DNA from: Psychrobium sp. MM17-31
GTDB taxonomy: Bacteria; Pseudomonadota; Gammaproteobacteria; Enterobacterales; Psychrobiaceae
DNA: 64,000 bases
Direction of reading: 5' to 3'
Assembly (NCBI RefSeq): GCF_022347785.1
Contig: NZ_JAKRGA010000003.1
Span: 1-64,000 of the forward strand
Below the pieces are notes generated by a model. The model was not told the DNA's origin and ran no database searches. It was given only the letters and a program-made list of their open reading frames with translations. A program made the translations under genes and the position numbers. Positions within the stretch are counted from its first letter, which is position 1. Each line of letters starts with the position of its first letter. This document shows, in pieces, positions 41,549 to 49,562 of the stretch.

Positions 41549-42564
41549 GCGTTAAATTCCTTACTTGCTGCGGCGAGTTGTTCAACCACCTTATATGGCG
41601 CGCCGCTTCGAATACTATTAAGTGCTACTTCAACGCCAGTTTTAATATCTTGGCACTGACCCGTTAAATAAAGGGTAGCGGCTACATTAACGGCTACCGC
41701 ATATTCATGGGCGGTTTTGCCTTTGCCTTGCAGTAAATCAGTGATTAGGGCGGCATTTTCCTTCGCATCACCACCCGTTAATGCATCAAGTGGAAACGCT
41801 TCAATTCCCATGTCTTGCGGTGTAATTTGATAGACCTTTACTTCGCCATCTTTTAACTCGGCTATATCGGTTGGGCCGTGAATGGCCATTTCATCAAGAC
41901 CGCTGCCATTAACCACCAGCGCACGTTCGACGCCAGTCTGTTTAAGGGTGTGAGCAATTGGTTCAATTAGCGATTTATCATACACGCCCATTAACTGACG
42001 ATTTGGCGCAGCTGGGTTAATCATTGGTCCTAATACGTTAAAAATAGTGCGGGTTTTAAGGGCTTGGCGCACAGGGGCTGCAAAACGAACCCCTTGGTGA
42101 TACTGCACTGCAAACAAAAAACACAGATTGTAGTTATCTAAACAATGGCGCGATTGCTCAGGTGACATATCCAATTTGATGCCAAGGGCTTCAAGTAGAT
42201 CGGCGGAGCCTGATTTACTCGATACGCTACGGTTACCGTGTTTGGCTACTTTGATACCACAAGCGGCAGCAACAAAAGCACTTGCGGTGGAAATATTGAT
42301 GGTATTTGAGCCATCACCACCAGTGCCACAACTATCGATAAATGAATAGTCAGGGCGTGGGAAGGGCAAGGCGGCTTGTTTTAATGCTAAGACGGCGCCA
42401 GCAAACTCGTCGCTAGTTTCACCTTTGATTTTTAATGCGCTTAGTAATGCACTTAGCATGATTGGCTCGACATTGCCGCTCACAATTTCGCTAAACAATG
42501 CTTGTGATTGCTCTACAGATAAATCTTGTTGGCGGTAGAGCTGTTCTAAAATATCGTGGATCAT
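41545..42564 (-). CDS. trpD: Anthranilate phosphoribosyltransferase
   Basis: TrpD joins anthranilate to PRPP. The 339-residue protein is the stand-alone form, not fused to the TrpG glutaminase as in E. coli. The PRPP/metal site appears as DSCGTGGDGSNTINIST, KHGNRSVSSKSGSADLLEALG and FNVLGPMINPA. It follows trpG after 30 bases and overlaps trpCF by 4 bases. Confidence 0.97.
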   Translation of the reverse strand: MIHDILEQLYRQQDLSVEQSQALFSEIVSGNVEPIMLSALLSALKIKGETSDEFAGAVLALKQAALPFPRPDYSFIDSCGTGGDGSNTINISTASAFVAAACGIKVAKHGNRSVSSKSGSADLLEALGIKLDMSPEQSRHCLDNYNLCFLFAVQYHQGVRFAAPVRQALKTRTIFNVLGPMINPAAPNRQLMGVYDKSLIEPIAHTLKQTGVERALVVNGSGLDEMAIHGPTDIAELKDGEVKVYQITPQDMGIEAFPLDALTGGDAKENAALITDLLQGKGKTAHEYAVAVNVAATLYLTGQCQDIKTGVEVALNSIRSGAPYKVVEQLAAASKEFNA

Positions 42565-42594
42565 TACAGTTCCTTCTTTATTTCAAGGTTGCGT

Positions 42595-43224
42595 TCATGC
42601 GTTGGCATGAGAAACCTTAGCTTGCATTAAATGAGTAAGCGATTGCACCAATAATGCTTCGCCGCCTAGGGTTAAAATTGATTCGGGATGAAATTGAAAG
42701 CCAATGATACTTTCAGTCTCATCCATCACCGACATCACAATGTCGTCGATATTAGCCAATACCTTTAATCCGCTTGGCATTTGGGTCGCCATCAACGAGT
42801 GGTAGCGTGCGACAGGCATAGGATTAATTAGATCTTTAAATGGTCCCAAATTATTGTGCGTAATATCTGAGGATTTACCGTGCACGGTACCCGGTGCAAG
42901 ACCAATGGTGCCACCAAATGATTGCACAATAGCTTGATGGCCTAAGCAAATGCCAAGCATTGGAAATTTGCCGCGACACTTGTCAATTAGCTCGACTAAA
43001 CAACCTGCATCACTTGGTGAACCTGGCCCTGGCGATAATACTAATACTGGCTTTAGCTCGCTGCTTTTCATTTGTTCAATAATGAAATCTGCTGATAGGT
43101 CGTTGCGATAGATGGTGACCTTAACCCCCATGACGCGAAACTGATCGACGAGGTTATAGGTGAAAGAGTCAAAATTATCGAGTAAATACACGTGACATTG
43201 TGACAGTTGGTCTAGCTGAGTCAT
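42595..43224 (-). CDS. trpG: Anthranilate synthase glutamine amidotransferase component
   Basis: TrpG supplies ammonia from glutamine to TrpE. The 209-residue class I amidotransferase has the nucleophile Cys in MLGICLGHQAIVQSFGG and the His-x-Glu pair in GFQFHPESILTLGG; VYLLDNFDSFTYNLVDQF is the usual opening. PabA-type function is possible in principle, but the place directly after trpE (TAATG junction, 1-base overlap) marks it as trpG. Confidence 0.96.
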   Translation of the reverse strand: MTQLDQLSQCHVYLLDNFDSFTYNLVDQFRVMGVKVTIYRNDLSADFIIEQMKSSELKPVLVLSPGPGSPSDAGCLVELIDKCRGKFPMLGICLGHQAIVQSFGGTIGLAPGTVHGKSSDITHNNLGPFKDLINPMPVARYHSLMATQMPSGLKVLANIDDIVMSVMDETESIIGFQFHPESILTLGGEALLVQSLTHLMQAKVSHANA

Positions 43225-44747
43225 TACAGACCTCCTTGTGCAGCAATTGCTGAGAGTACGGCTTGCGCTTTGGCGCGGGTTTCGTCAGCCTCGGCTTGGG
43301 GATCTGAATCGAACACTACACCAGCGCCTGCTTGGACAATGGCTGTATTGTCTCTGACAAAGGCCGAGCGGATAACAATACAGCTGTCCATATCACCTGC
43401 ACTGTTAATGTAGCCAACGGCGCCGCCATAGCTGCCGCGTCGCTGTTGCTCAACATCGCGGATTAGGCGTGACGCTTCAATTTTAGGGGCTCCAACTAAG
43501 GTACCCATATTCATACAAGCTTGGTAAGCGTGTAGGGCGTCAAGATCACTTCGCAGTTGGCCTACCACGCGAGACACCAAATGCATTACATGAGAGTAAC
43601 GATCGACTTTTAATAATTCCGCTACTTTTCGGGTACCTGCTTCACTAATACGTGCAACGTCATTACGCGCAAGATCAACGAGCATAATATGTTCGGCAAG
43701 TTCTTTCTTATCAAGACGCAAATCCAGCTCTAAACGGCCGTCTAAATCGGCGTTAATGCTGCCATCGCTGTTAAAGCCGCGACGGCGCGTACCGGCGATT
43801 GGGTATACTTCAACTTGATTGGTCGTTTGTTCATACTTAAGGGCACTTTCAGGGGATGCACCAAAGAGCACAAAATCCTGATCTTTTATATAAAACATAT
43901 AAGGCGATGGGTTAGTGCGCTTGAGCTCAACATAGGCTGCTAATGGATTCGGACAAGGCAGTGAAAATTCTCGTGACGGTACAACTTGGAAGATATTACC
44001 TTGGACAATCTCTTGTTTAAGCGTCTTAACGATGTCAATAAAATCCTCATCGTTAATATTAACGGCAACATCTTGCGCGATTGCACTGCCAGTGATGGCG
44101 GTTGGCGTAAAATCTTGGATGGCGGTTAATAAAGCTTGGTGATTATTTGCTATCCCGTCATCAAATGATTGATTAACCAGTGTTGCCGTTTGGCGTTGAT
44201 GATCAAGTAGTAGCGCATCTTCGATGACGTAAAAAACAAAGTCGGGACAATTATTGGCGCCGCTTGTTACCTCTGGCAAGTTTTCCACCGAGGCAATCAT
44301 GTCATAAGCAAAAGTACCAGCGATATAACGGTGAGCGTCGTCATCACTTTGTCCTTGACTAAGCAACGCATTTAATTCGCGTAGTGCACTAAATGACGAT
44401 AACGCTTGCAACTTACTGTCTTGGTCTAGTTCTTGATTAGGTAGCGGATAACTCAATGTCACTGACATTTCATCGCTGGCGCTAACTAAATCAGCAAAAT
44501 GCGCGACTAAAGGCTCAACTAATGCGCGGCCGTTATTGTTAAGCGCACTAAGCGTAACATCGCGATGCTGACAGACGATTTTCATCGCACTGCTTAATAG
44601 CAACAAGCTTTGCATGTCATCTTTTGAATCGATTTCGCTCGATTCAAGTAGCATAACATTATGCCGTCCCTGTGTGAGTTGCGAGAAAAGCTCAGTGGGG
44701 TACTGGCTATACTGGCAACTGCTTTTTGTTAGTTTACTCTTGATCAT
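43224..44747 (-). CDS. trpE: Anthranilate synthase component I
   Basis: TrpE makes anthranilate from chorismate. With start at ATG 44747 it has 507 residues. The feedback-inhibition motif LLES is present (NVMLLESSEIDS), and the chorismate-binding domain covers about 230-500, with QVVPSREFSLPCP, MFYIKDQDFVLFGASPES, YPIAGTRRRG, GAPKIEAS and YGGAVGYI. The frame remains open to 44855, but the extra residues run into the attenuator hairpin, so the longer start is rejected. First structural gene of trpEGD(CF)BA. Confidence 0.96.
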   Translation of the reverse strand: MIKSKLTKSSCQYSQYPTELFSQLTQGRHNVMLLESSEIDSKDDMQSLLLLSSAMKIVCQHRDVTLSALNNNGRALVEPLVAHFADLVSASDEMSVTLSYPLPNQELDQDSKLQALSSFSALRELNALLSQGQSDDDAHRYIAGTFAYDMIASVENLPEVTSGANNCPDFVFYVIEDALLLDHQRQTATLVNQSFDDGIANNHQALLTAIQDFTPTAITGSAIAQDVAVNINDEDFIDIVKTLKQEIVQGNIFQVVPSREFSLPCPNPLAAYVELKRTNPSPYMFYIKDQDFVLFGASPESALKYEQTTNQVEVYPIAGTRRRGFNSDGSINADLDGRLELDLRLDKKELAEHIMLVDLARNDVARISEAGTRKVAELLKVDRYSHVMHLVSRVVGQLRSDLDALHAYQACMNMGTLVGAPKIEASRLIRDVEQQRRGSYGGAVGYINSAGDMDSCIVIRSAFVRDNTAIVQAGAGVVFDSDPQAEADETRAKAQAVLSAIAAQGGL

Positions 44748-44824
44748 GGTTAATTCACTGTTTGTAATTTGCGTTACTTTTTCGTTGTTGCAAAGCTTGC
44801 GAATTTTTACGTTGAATAAAAAAC

Positions 44825-44852
44825 AAAAAACCCGCTCGTTAAGCGGGTTTTT
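44825..44852 (-). terminator. trp operon transcription attenuator
   Basis: On the minus strand AACCCGCT pairs with AGCGGGTT around a short loop and runs into a long T/U tract, between trpL and trpE. The stem's CCCGC arm can alternatively pair with GCGGG just after the trpL Trp codons (minus strand TCGCGGGCTTAA), giving the antiterminator expected for classic ribosome-stalling attenuation. Confidence 0.92.
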
Positions 44853-44886
44853 CAATGTTGTCTGTTTTATTTTTATACAACCACTG

Positions 44887-44955
44887 TTAAGCCCGCGAAG
44901 AATTCACGCGCCACCACCAAAGATTTGTAAGGATAGTCAGAGATTTTTGTTGCAT
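44887..44955 (-). CDS. trpL: trp operon leader peptide
   Basis: This 22-codon frame on the minus strand starts MQQKSL, has three consecutive Trp codons (TGG TGG TGG, codons 13-15) and ends NSSRA then TAA. It lies 31 bases before the attenuator region and upstream of trpE, exactly where a leader peptide is expected. Stalling at the Trp codons when charged tRNA-Trp is scarce would favour the antiterminator. An ACTAGT core at 44963-44968, just upstream, resembles half of a TrpR operator; whether TrpR acts here is unknown. Its Shine-Dalgarno is weak. Confidence 0.93.
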   Translation of the reverse strand: MQQKSLTILTNLWWWRVNSSRA

Positions 44956-44984
44956 AATAGACACTAGTTTTTATTCTCAATATA

Positions 44985-45075
44985 AATTGTTGATTATAAA
45001 TCGTGTTTTAGACTGAAAATTAATCAATTGTTGGTTATTCAGCCCAAATGTGGCTATAGAATTTAACAATTGTTG
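44985..45075. promoter_or_regulatory. Three spaced AATTGTTG repeats in the trpL-rnm region
   Basis: AATTGTTG occurs at 44985-44992, 45026-45033 and 45068-45075, spaced 41 and 42 bp, about four helical turns. The second and third are both CAATTGTTGG. They lie in the divergent promoter region of trpL and the PHP gene. Regulator unknown; chance occurrence in AT-rich DNA is possible. Confidence 0.35.
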
Positions 45076-45131
45076 GATGATGTCAAGCACCTATTGTGAT
45101 TGTTTTATTAAATTGTAAGGTTTTTTGGTCA

Positions 45132-45983
45132 ATGATATTTGATTTGCACTGCCATACCACTGTTTCAGACGGCAAACTAACCCCTAAAGAACTCACCGCG
45201 CGTGCAGTTGAACGTGGGGTTGACGTGTTGGCGTTAACAGATCACGACACCACAGATGGTATTGCGTTAGTTCAAAAAGAAATAACAGATAACCAATATG
45301 ATCTTAAATTAATTAGCGGTGTTGAAATATCAACCTGTTGGGAAAATAAAGATATTCATATTGTCGGCCTTAACTTTGATGTTGAGCATCCAGCGATGGT
45401 GGCCTATTTGGAAAATCAATCGCAGATCCGTGAGGCCCGCGCCATGGAAATCGCCCGTCGTGTTGAAAAGACCCAGCAAATTGATAATGTTTATCAAGGC
45501 GCTAAAGCGATTGCTGGCGAAGGTCAAATCGGTCGCGGACATATTGCGCGCTATATGATTGAGCAAGGTATGGTCAAGGATAATGCCACTGCTTTTAAGA
45601 AATACCTCGCGCGCGGCAAAGTTGGCTATGTACCGAGTCCGTGGCCTGATATGAAGTCAGCAATCGATGTCATTCATCAAGCTGGCGGGCAAGCGATATT
45701 AGCGCATCCAATGGGCTATAAGCTGTCGGGAAAATGGCTGCGTAAACTGACCATTGCGTTTAAAGCTGCTGGTGGCGATGCACTTGAAGCCGCAGGCTGC
45801 CAACTTGCGCCGCCACATCGTCAGCACCTTGCTGCTCTTGCACAAGAATATGAATTACTTGGCTCTGCCGGCAGTGATTTTCATTTTCCATCGAGTTGGA
45901 TTGAACTTGGCCGCAATCTGTATTTTGCAAAAGGTGTAACGCCTGTTTGGTCGCTGTGGCCTGAATACGTACAAGCTGTTTAA
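45132..45983 (+). CDS. rnm: PHP-domain 5'-3' exoribonuclease RNase AM (TrpH/YciV)
   Basis: This 283-residue PHP-domain phosphoesterase matches E. coli YciV/TrpH, reported as RNase AM, which matures the 5' ends of 23S, 16S and 5S rRNA and degrades short RNA and pAp. Metal ligands are visible in FDLHCHTTVSDGKLTP, LALTDHDTTDG, ILAHPMGYKL and GSDFHFP. I use ATG 45132 (MIFDLHCH); the frame from 45096 adds residues not found in the family. It is divergent from trpL, as in E. coli, and first of a run with yciO, scpA, scpB and rluB. Confidence 0.92.
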   Translation: MIFDLHCHTTVSDGKLTPKELTARAVERGVDVLALTDHDTTDGIALVQKEITDNQYDLKLISGVEISTCWENKDIHIVGLNFDVEHPAMVAYLENQSQIREARAMEIARRVEKTQQIDNVYQGAKAIAGEGQIGRGHIARYMIEQGMVKDNATAFKKYLARGKVGYVPSPWPDMKSAIDVIHQAGGQAILAHPMGYKLSGKWLRKLTIAFKAAGGDALEAAGCQLAPPHRQHLAALAQEYELLGSAGSDFHFPSSWIELGRNLYFAKGVTPVWSLWPEYVQAV

Positions 45984-46006
45984 GCATTATCAATATAAGG
46001 ATTACC

Positions 46007-46627
46007 ATGAGTCAGTATTTTTACGTTCATCCCGATAACCCACAACAGCGCTTAATAAAGCAAGCGGTAGAGATTATCGAAAACGGCGGTGTTGTTATTT
46101 ATCCCACAGATTCGGGCTATGCCATTGGCTGCCAGCTTGATAACAAATCTGCATTAGAGAAAGTGTGTCGAGTACGGGAAATCGATAAGGCGCATAACTT
46201 TACCTTAATGTGTAGCGATCTGTCGCAAATTTCCCAATACGCCAAATATGACAATCAGTGTTTTCGTGCGCTAAAACACGCGACACCAGGGCCTTACACC
46301 TTTATCTTTAGAGCGACGCGCGACGTCCCAAAGCGGGTTCAAAATCCTAAGCGTAAAACCATAGGTTTGCGGGTTCCTGATAATAATATTGCCCACGCGT
46401 TGTTGGAATTATTAGGTGAGCCGATCTTATCTACATCGTTAATATTACCGGGTGAAGTGGTGACAGAGTCTGATCCTGAAGAGATCCGTATGAAACTAGA
46501 AAAGCACGTCGATCTCATTATCGATGGTGGTCACCTTGGTGAACAGCCAACCACCGTTGTTGATATGTCAGATGGCCCTTTTGTGTTAGTGCGTGAAGGT
46601 GCTGGCGATCCGTCGCCATTTGTTTAG
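46007..46627 (+). CDS. yciO: Sua5/YciO/YrdC family protein YciO
   Basis: This 206-residue protein has the YrdC fold that binds ATP and dsRNA: VVIYPTDSGYAIGCQLDN, KAHNFTLMCSDLSQ, GPYTFIFRATRDVPKR and TIGLRVPDN. Sua5/YrdC relatives make threonylcarbamoyl-AMP for tRNA t6A; the YciO branch has a less certain role. It follows rnm by 23 bases, the E. coli order, and precedes scpA by 20. Confidence 0.92.
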   Translation: MSQYFYVHPDNPQQRLIKQAVEIIENGGVVIYPTDSGYAIGCQLDNKSALEKVCRVREIDKAHNFTLMCSDLSQISQYAKYDNQCFRALKHATPGPYTFIFRATRDVPKRVQNPKRKTIGLRVPDNNIAHALLELLGEPILSTSLILPGEVVTESDPEEIRMKLEKHVDLIIDGGHLGEQPTTVVDMSDGPFVLVREGAGDPSPFV

Positions 46628-46647
46628 CGACGAGATAGTTTAGTTTG

Positions 46648-47466
46648 ATGCAAGATAACGACGAATTAGCGCCGCGGAAACCAATCGCACTGGTGGCTGG
46701 TGAGCCAGTAGATAAACAGCCGACTGATCTTTTTATTCCGCCTGATGCGCTGCAGGTTTTTCTATCGGCGTTTGAAGGTCCATTAGATTTATTGCTTTAT
46801 CTAATTCGCAAACACAAATTCGACATCTTAGATCTTCCCATTAGCAGGATCACTGAGCAGTACATGGAATATGTCGATTTAATGAAGGAGCTCAATTTAG
46901 ACTTAGCGGCTGAATATCTATTGATGGCTGCTATTCTTGCGCAAATTAAATCGAAAATGTTACTGCCGGTGCAAGAAACCGTTGAAGACGAAGAAGCGGA
47001 TCCTCGTGCGGAGCTTGTCAAAAGGTTGCAAGAATACGAAAGCTACAAGCGGGCAGCGTTAGATATTGAAGCGCTGCCTCGATTAGATCGGGATTACTAC
47101 ACTGCCCATGCAATCAAGGCGGATAACTTGGTTGCTGATTCGCCGCTTAGTGAAGTGACTTTAAAAGAGCTAAGTCTTGCATTTACTCAAGTGATGAAAC
47201 AAGTGCAGGCAAATGTCCATCATCATATTCAACGTGAATCACTATCGACGCGAGCGCGGATGAGTGAAATCATGGATAAATTAAGTGAAAACACCAGTCT
47301 AATGTTTTGGCAATTGTTTAATGTTGAAGAGGGACGAGCTGGCGCAGTGGTGTCATTTTTAGCGATTTTACAACTGTGTAAAGAGCAAATGATTGGTATT
47401 GCCTTAGCGAGTGAAGACGACTCTCTCAATGTTTTCTTATTAGCCACCGACGACGTATTGGAATAG
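46648..47466 (+). CDS. scpA: Segregation and condensation protein A
   Basis: ScpA is the kleisin that bridges SMC heads together with ScpB. It has 272 residues from ATG 46648; a TTG just before it (46645) is a less likely start. FEGPLDLLLYLIRKHKFDILDLPISRITEQYMEY is the SMC-neck-binding N-terminal part (here about 35-70), with a middle acidic section (EDEEADPRAELVKRLQEYE) and a C-terminal winged-helix part. A classic smc-scpAB complex in a gammaproteobacterium suggests that the organism may use SMC-ScpAB rather than, or in addition to, MukBEF. Neighbour scpB supports the call. Confidence 0.93.
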   Translation: MQDNDELAPRKPIALVAGEPVDKQPTDLFIPPDALQVFLSAFEGPLDLLLYLIRKHKFDILDLPISRITEQYMEYVDLMKELNLDLAAEYLLMAAILAQIKSKMLLPVQETVEDEEADPRAELVKRLQEYESYKRAALDIEALPRLDRDYYTAHAIKADNLVADSPLSEVTLKELSLAFTQVMKQVQANVHHHIQRESLSTRARMSEIMDKLSENTSLMFWQLFNVEEGRAGAVVSFLAILQLCKEQMIGIALASEDDSLNVFLLATDDVLE

Positions 47467-47471
47467 AAAAT

Positions 47472-48089
47472 ATGGTCAACGAAGCACAAAGCGACCTGAA
47501 CGAAGTCTCAACCGAGCCAGAAATGGTCGTGCCAAAGTCACCTAAAGGCACTAAACAATTGATTGAAGCCGCATTATTTGCATTTGATAAACCAATGACG
47601 GTTAAAATGCTCAAAGATAGTGTATTATCGCATCTCAAATTATCAAGCAAAGAGATAAAAGCGCTTCTCGATGAGCTGACAAGCGACTATCAAGAGCGCG
47701 GAATCGTATTACGAGAGACTGCCAAGGGGTTTACTTTTATAACAGATGAAAGTTTAAGTGAGCCGCTAAGCCGACTATGGCAGGAGAAATCACCAAGGTA
47801 TTCTCGAGCGTTATTAGAAACCTTGGCACTAATCGCCTACAAACAACCCATCACTCGCGGTGAAATTGAACATTTGCGCGGTGTTGCCGTCAGCAGCAAC
47901 ATTATGAAAACACTGATGGAGCGGGAATGGGTTAAAGTGGTTGGTCAAAAAGATATTGCAGGCAAGCCGTCAATATACGGCACTACCAAAGAATTCTTAC
48001 ATTATTTTGGACTGACGTCCTTGGCACAGTTGCCAGAACTTACAGAAAGTAAGCTTGAGATGGCGCTTAGCGAACTCGAGCAACAATAG
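47472..48089 (+). CDS. scpB: Segregation and condensation protein B
   Basis: ScpB dimers bind the ScpA kleisin in the SMC condensin. The 205-residue protein has two winged-helix domains: KQLIEAALFAFDKPMTVKML and ALLETLALIAYKQPITRGEIE, then VGQKDIAGKPSIYGTTKEFLHYFGL, a family signature. It starts 5 bases after scpA and precedes rluB by 7 bases, so the three are co-transcribed. Confidence 0.95.
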   Translation: MVNEAQSDLNEVSTEPEMVVPKSPKGTKQLIEAALFAFDKPMTVKMLKDSVLSHLKLSSKEIKALLDELTSDYQERGIVLRETAKGFTFITDESLSEPLSRLWQEKSPRYSRALLETLALIAYKQPITRGEIEHLRGVAVSSNIMKTLMEREWVKVVGQKDIAGKPSIYGTTKEFLHYFGLTSLAQLPELTESKLEMALSELEQQ

Positions 48090-48096
48090 GGTTAAC

Positions 48097-49005
48097 ATGA
48101 GTGAAAAATTACAAAAAGTACTAGCACGCGCTGGTAAAGGATCGCGTCGCGAACTCGAAAAAGCGATCAGCGAAGGGCGAGTCAGTGTCAATGGTAAAGT
48201 AGCGACATTGGGTGCTCGTGTTGAAGCCAGTGATGCAATCCGTCTTGATGGTGTCGTAGTAAACATCGAAGAAGCGGAAAAACAGATTTGTCGTGTGATT
48301 GCCTATCACAAACAAGAAGGTGAATTATCGACCCGTAAAGATCCCGAAGGGCGTGACACCGTCTTTGATCGCTTGCCAAAACTGCGCAATAGCCGTTGGG
48401 TTGCTATTGGTCGTTTAGACACTAACACCTCTGGTTTGATGCTATTTACCACCGATGGTGAACTGGCCAACCGCCTTACGCGTTCTAAGCGGGAAATTGA
48501 GCGTGAATACGCAGTGCGCATTTTTGGCGAAGTGCTGGATAAAAACATTCAACATCTTCGCGCGGGTATCGAATTAAAAGACGAAGGCAAAATTAACTTT
48601 GAAAAAGTCAAACTTCAGCCGGGTGAAGGATTGAATCGCTGGTTCCACTGTATTTTGACCAAAGGGCGAGATCGCACCGTGCGTCAAATGTGGGAGCATG
48701 AAGAGATTCAAATTAGTCGTTTGATCCGTTTGCGTTACGGCAATATCGGTCTTGAAAAATCATTGCCTCGTGGCGGATGGCAGGATCTTGAGCTTCCGCA
48801 AATCAACTATTTACGTGAGCTAGCAGGATTAGAACCAGAAACAGAGTCATTCTTAAATCTTCGCGAAGAGCAACGCAATAAAACGGCGCGTATTCGCCGC
48901 GCCGTGCGTAAACATCGCGTTATCAAAAAAGCCGATGAGCAACGCGGTAAGCCTGCGAAAAACAAAAAGCACCGTCAAACGCAAAAGAAACGAACACGCA
49001 TGTAA
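48097..49005 (+). CDS. rluB: 23S rRNA pseudouridine2605 synthase RluB
   Basis: RluB makes pseudouridine 2605 in 23S rRNA. With ATG 48097 (AGGG upstream) it has 302 residues; the frame from 48055 would overlap scpB with unrelated residues. The N-terminal S4 domain is MSEKLQKVLARAGKGSRREL, and the catalytic aspartate is in GRLDTNTSGLMLFT. A highly basic C-terminal tail (KHRVIKKADEQRGKPAKNKK) probably binds RNA. It follows scpB by 7 bases. Confidence 0.95.
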   Translation: MSEKLQKVLARAGKGSRRELEKAISEGRVSVNGKVATLGARVEASDAIRLDGVVVNIEEAEKQICRVIAYHKQEGELSTRKDPEGRDTVFDRLPKLRNSRWVAIGRLDTNTSGLMLFTTDGELANRLTRSKREIEREYAVRIFGEVLDKNIQHLRAGIELKDEGKINFEKVKLQPGEGLNRWFHCILTKGRDRTVRQMWEHEEIQISRLIRLRYGNIGLEKSLPRGGWQDLELPQINYLRELAGLEPETESFLNLREEQRNKTARIRRAVRKHRVIKKADEQRGKPAKNKKHRQTQKKRTRM

Positions 49006-49028
49006 TTACAATAATAAAAGGGAAAATT

Positions 49029-49478
49029 ATGAAATATAAACAAGGTATCTTCATTGCTATGGCGAGTGTAGCATTATTTCTAACACCGGCGGTGAATGCT
49101 GCTAATGCAACACAAAAGCTTGGAAATTGTTTAATTGACCAGCTCAACGGCAAAGAGCGTAAGACACTTGCAAGGTGGGTGTTCTTTTCAATGGGAGCTC
49201 ATCCAGAAATTAGCGAGTTTTTATCAGTATCAAACGTTGAACGTACTAAAACTGATAAGTACGTTGGAGAACTTATTACTCGATTATTGGTAAAAGATTG
49301 TCCTACTGAAACAGTTAAGGCAGTGAAAGAAAATCCGCGTGCAGTTGAGCAATCATTTCAGCTAGTTGGTGAAGTTGCTATGCAAGAGTTAATGAATAAT
49401 GAACAGACAATGAAAGCAATATCAAATTATGTTCAATATACTGACCAAAAAGCATTGCAAATGATGATTGGTAAGTAG
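49029..49478 (+). CDS. Secreted hypothetical protein
   Basis: I do not recognise a named family. The 149-residue product has a clear signal peptide (MKYKQGIFIAMASVALFLTP, cleavage after AVNA, about residue 24) and a mainly helical mature part of about 125 residues with two cysteines (Cys34, Cys91) that could form a disulfide. GGGAAAATT precedes the ATG. It lies 23 bases after rluB and ends at a terminator, so it may share the rnm-rluB transcript. A periplasmic location is likely. Function unknown. Confidence 0.8.
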   Translation: MKYKQGIFIAMASVALFLTPAVNAANATQKLGNCLIDQLNGKERKTLARWVFFSMGAHPEISEFLSVSNVERTKTDKYVGELITRLLVKDCPTETVKAVKENPRAVEQSFQLVGEVAMQELMNNEQTMKAISNYVQYTDQKALQMMIGK

Positions 49479-49494
49479 TTTTCAAGCTGAAATT

Positions 49495-49527
49495 AAAAAC
49501 GCCGCTCAAATCGAGCGGCGTTTTTTG
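49495..49527. terminator. Bidirectional terminator between the hypothetical gene and the TonB receptor gene
   Basis: ACGCCGCTC (49499-49507) pairs with GAGCGGCGT (49513-49521). A5 on the left and T6 on the right allow termination on both strands, between convergent genes. Confidence 0.92.
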
Positions 49528-49562
49528 TCGGTCGACACTTTCGACTATAAAGAGTCGGGGGA

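Noticed and set aside
44748-44855. Longer N-terminus of TrpE
   Set aside because: The extra frame runs through the attenuator hairpin and has no TrpE similarity; ATG 44747 gives the expected protein.
47997-48566. Minus-strand frames opposite rluB
   Set aside because: They overlap a strongly supported gene, have no ribosome sites and encode no recognisable motifs.
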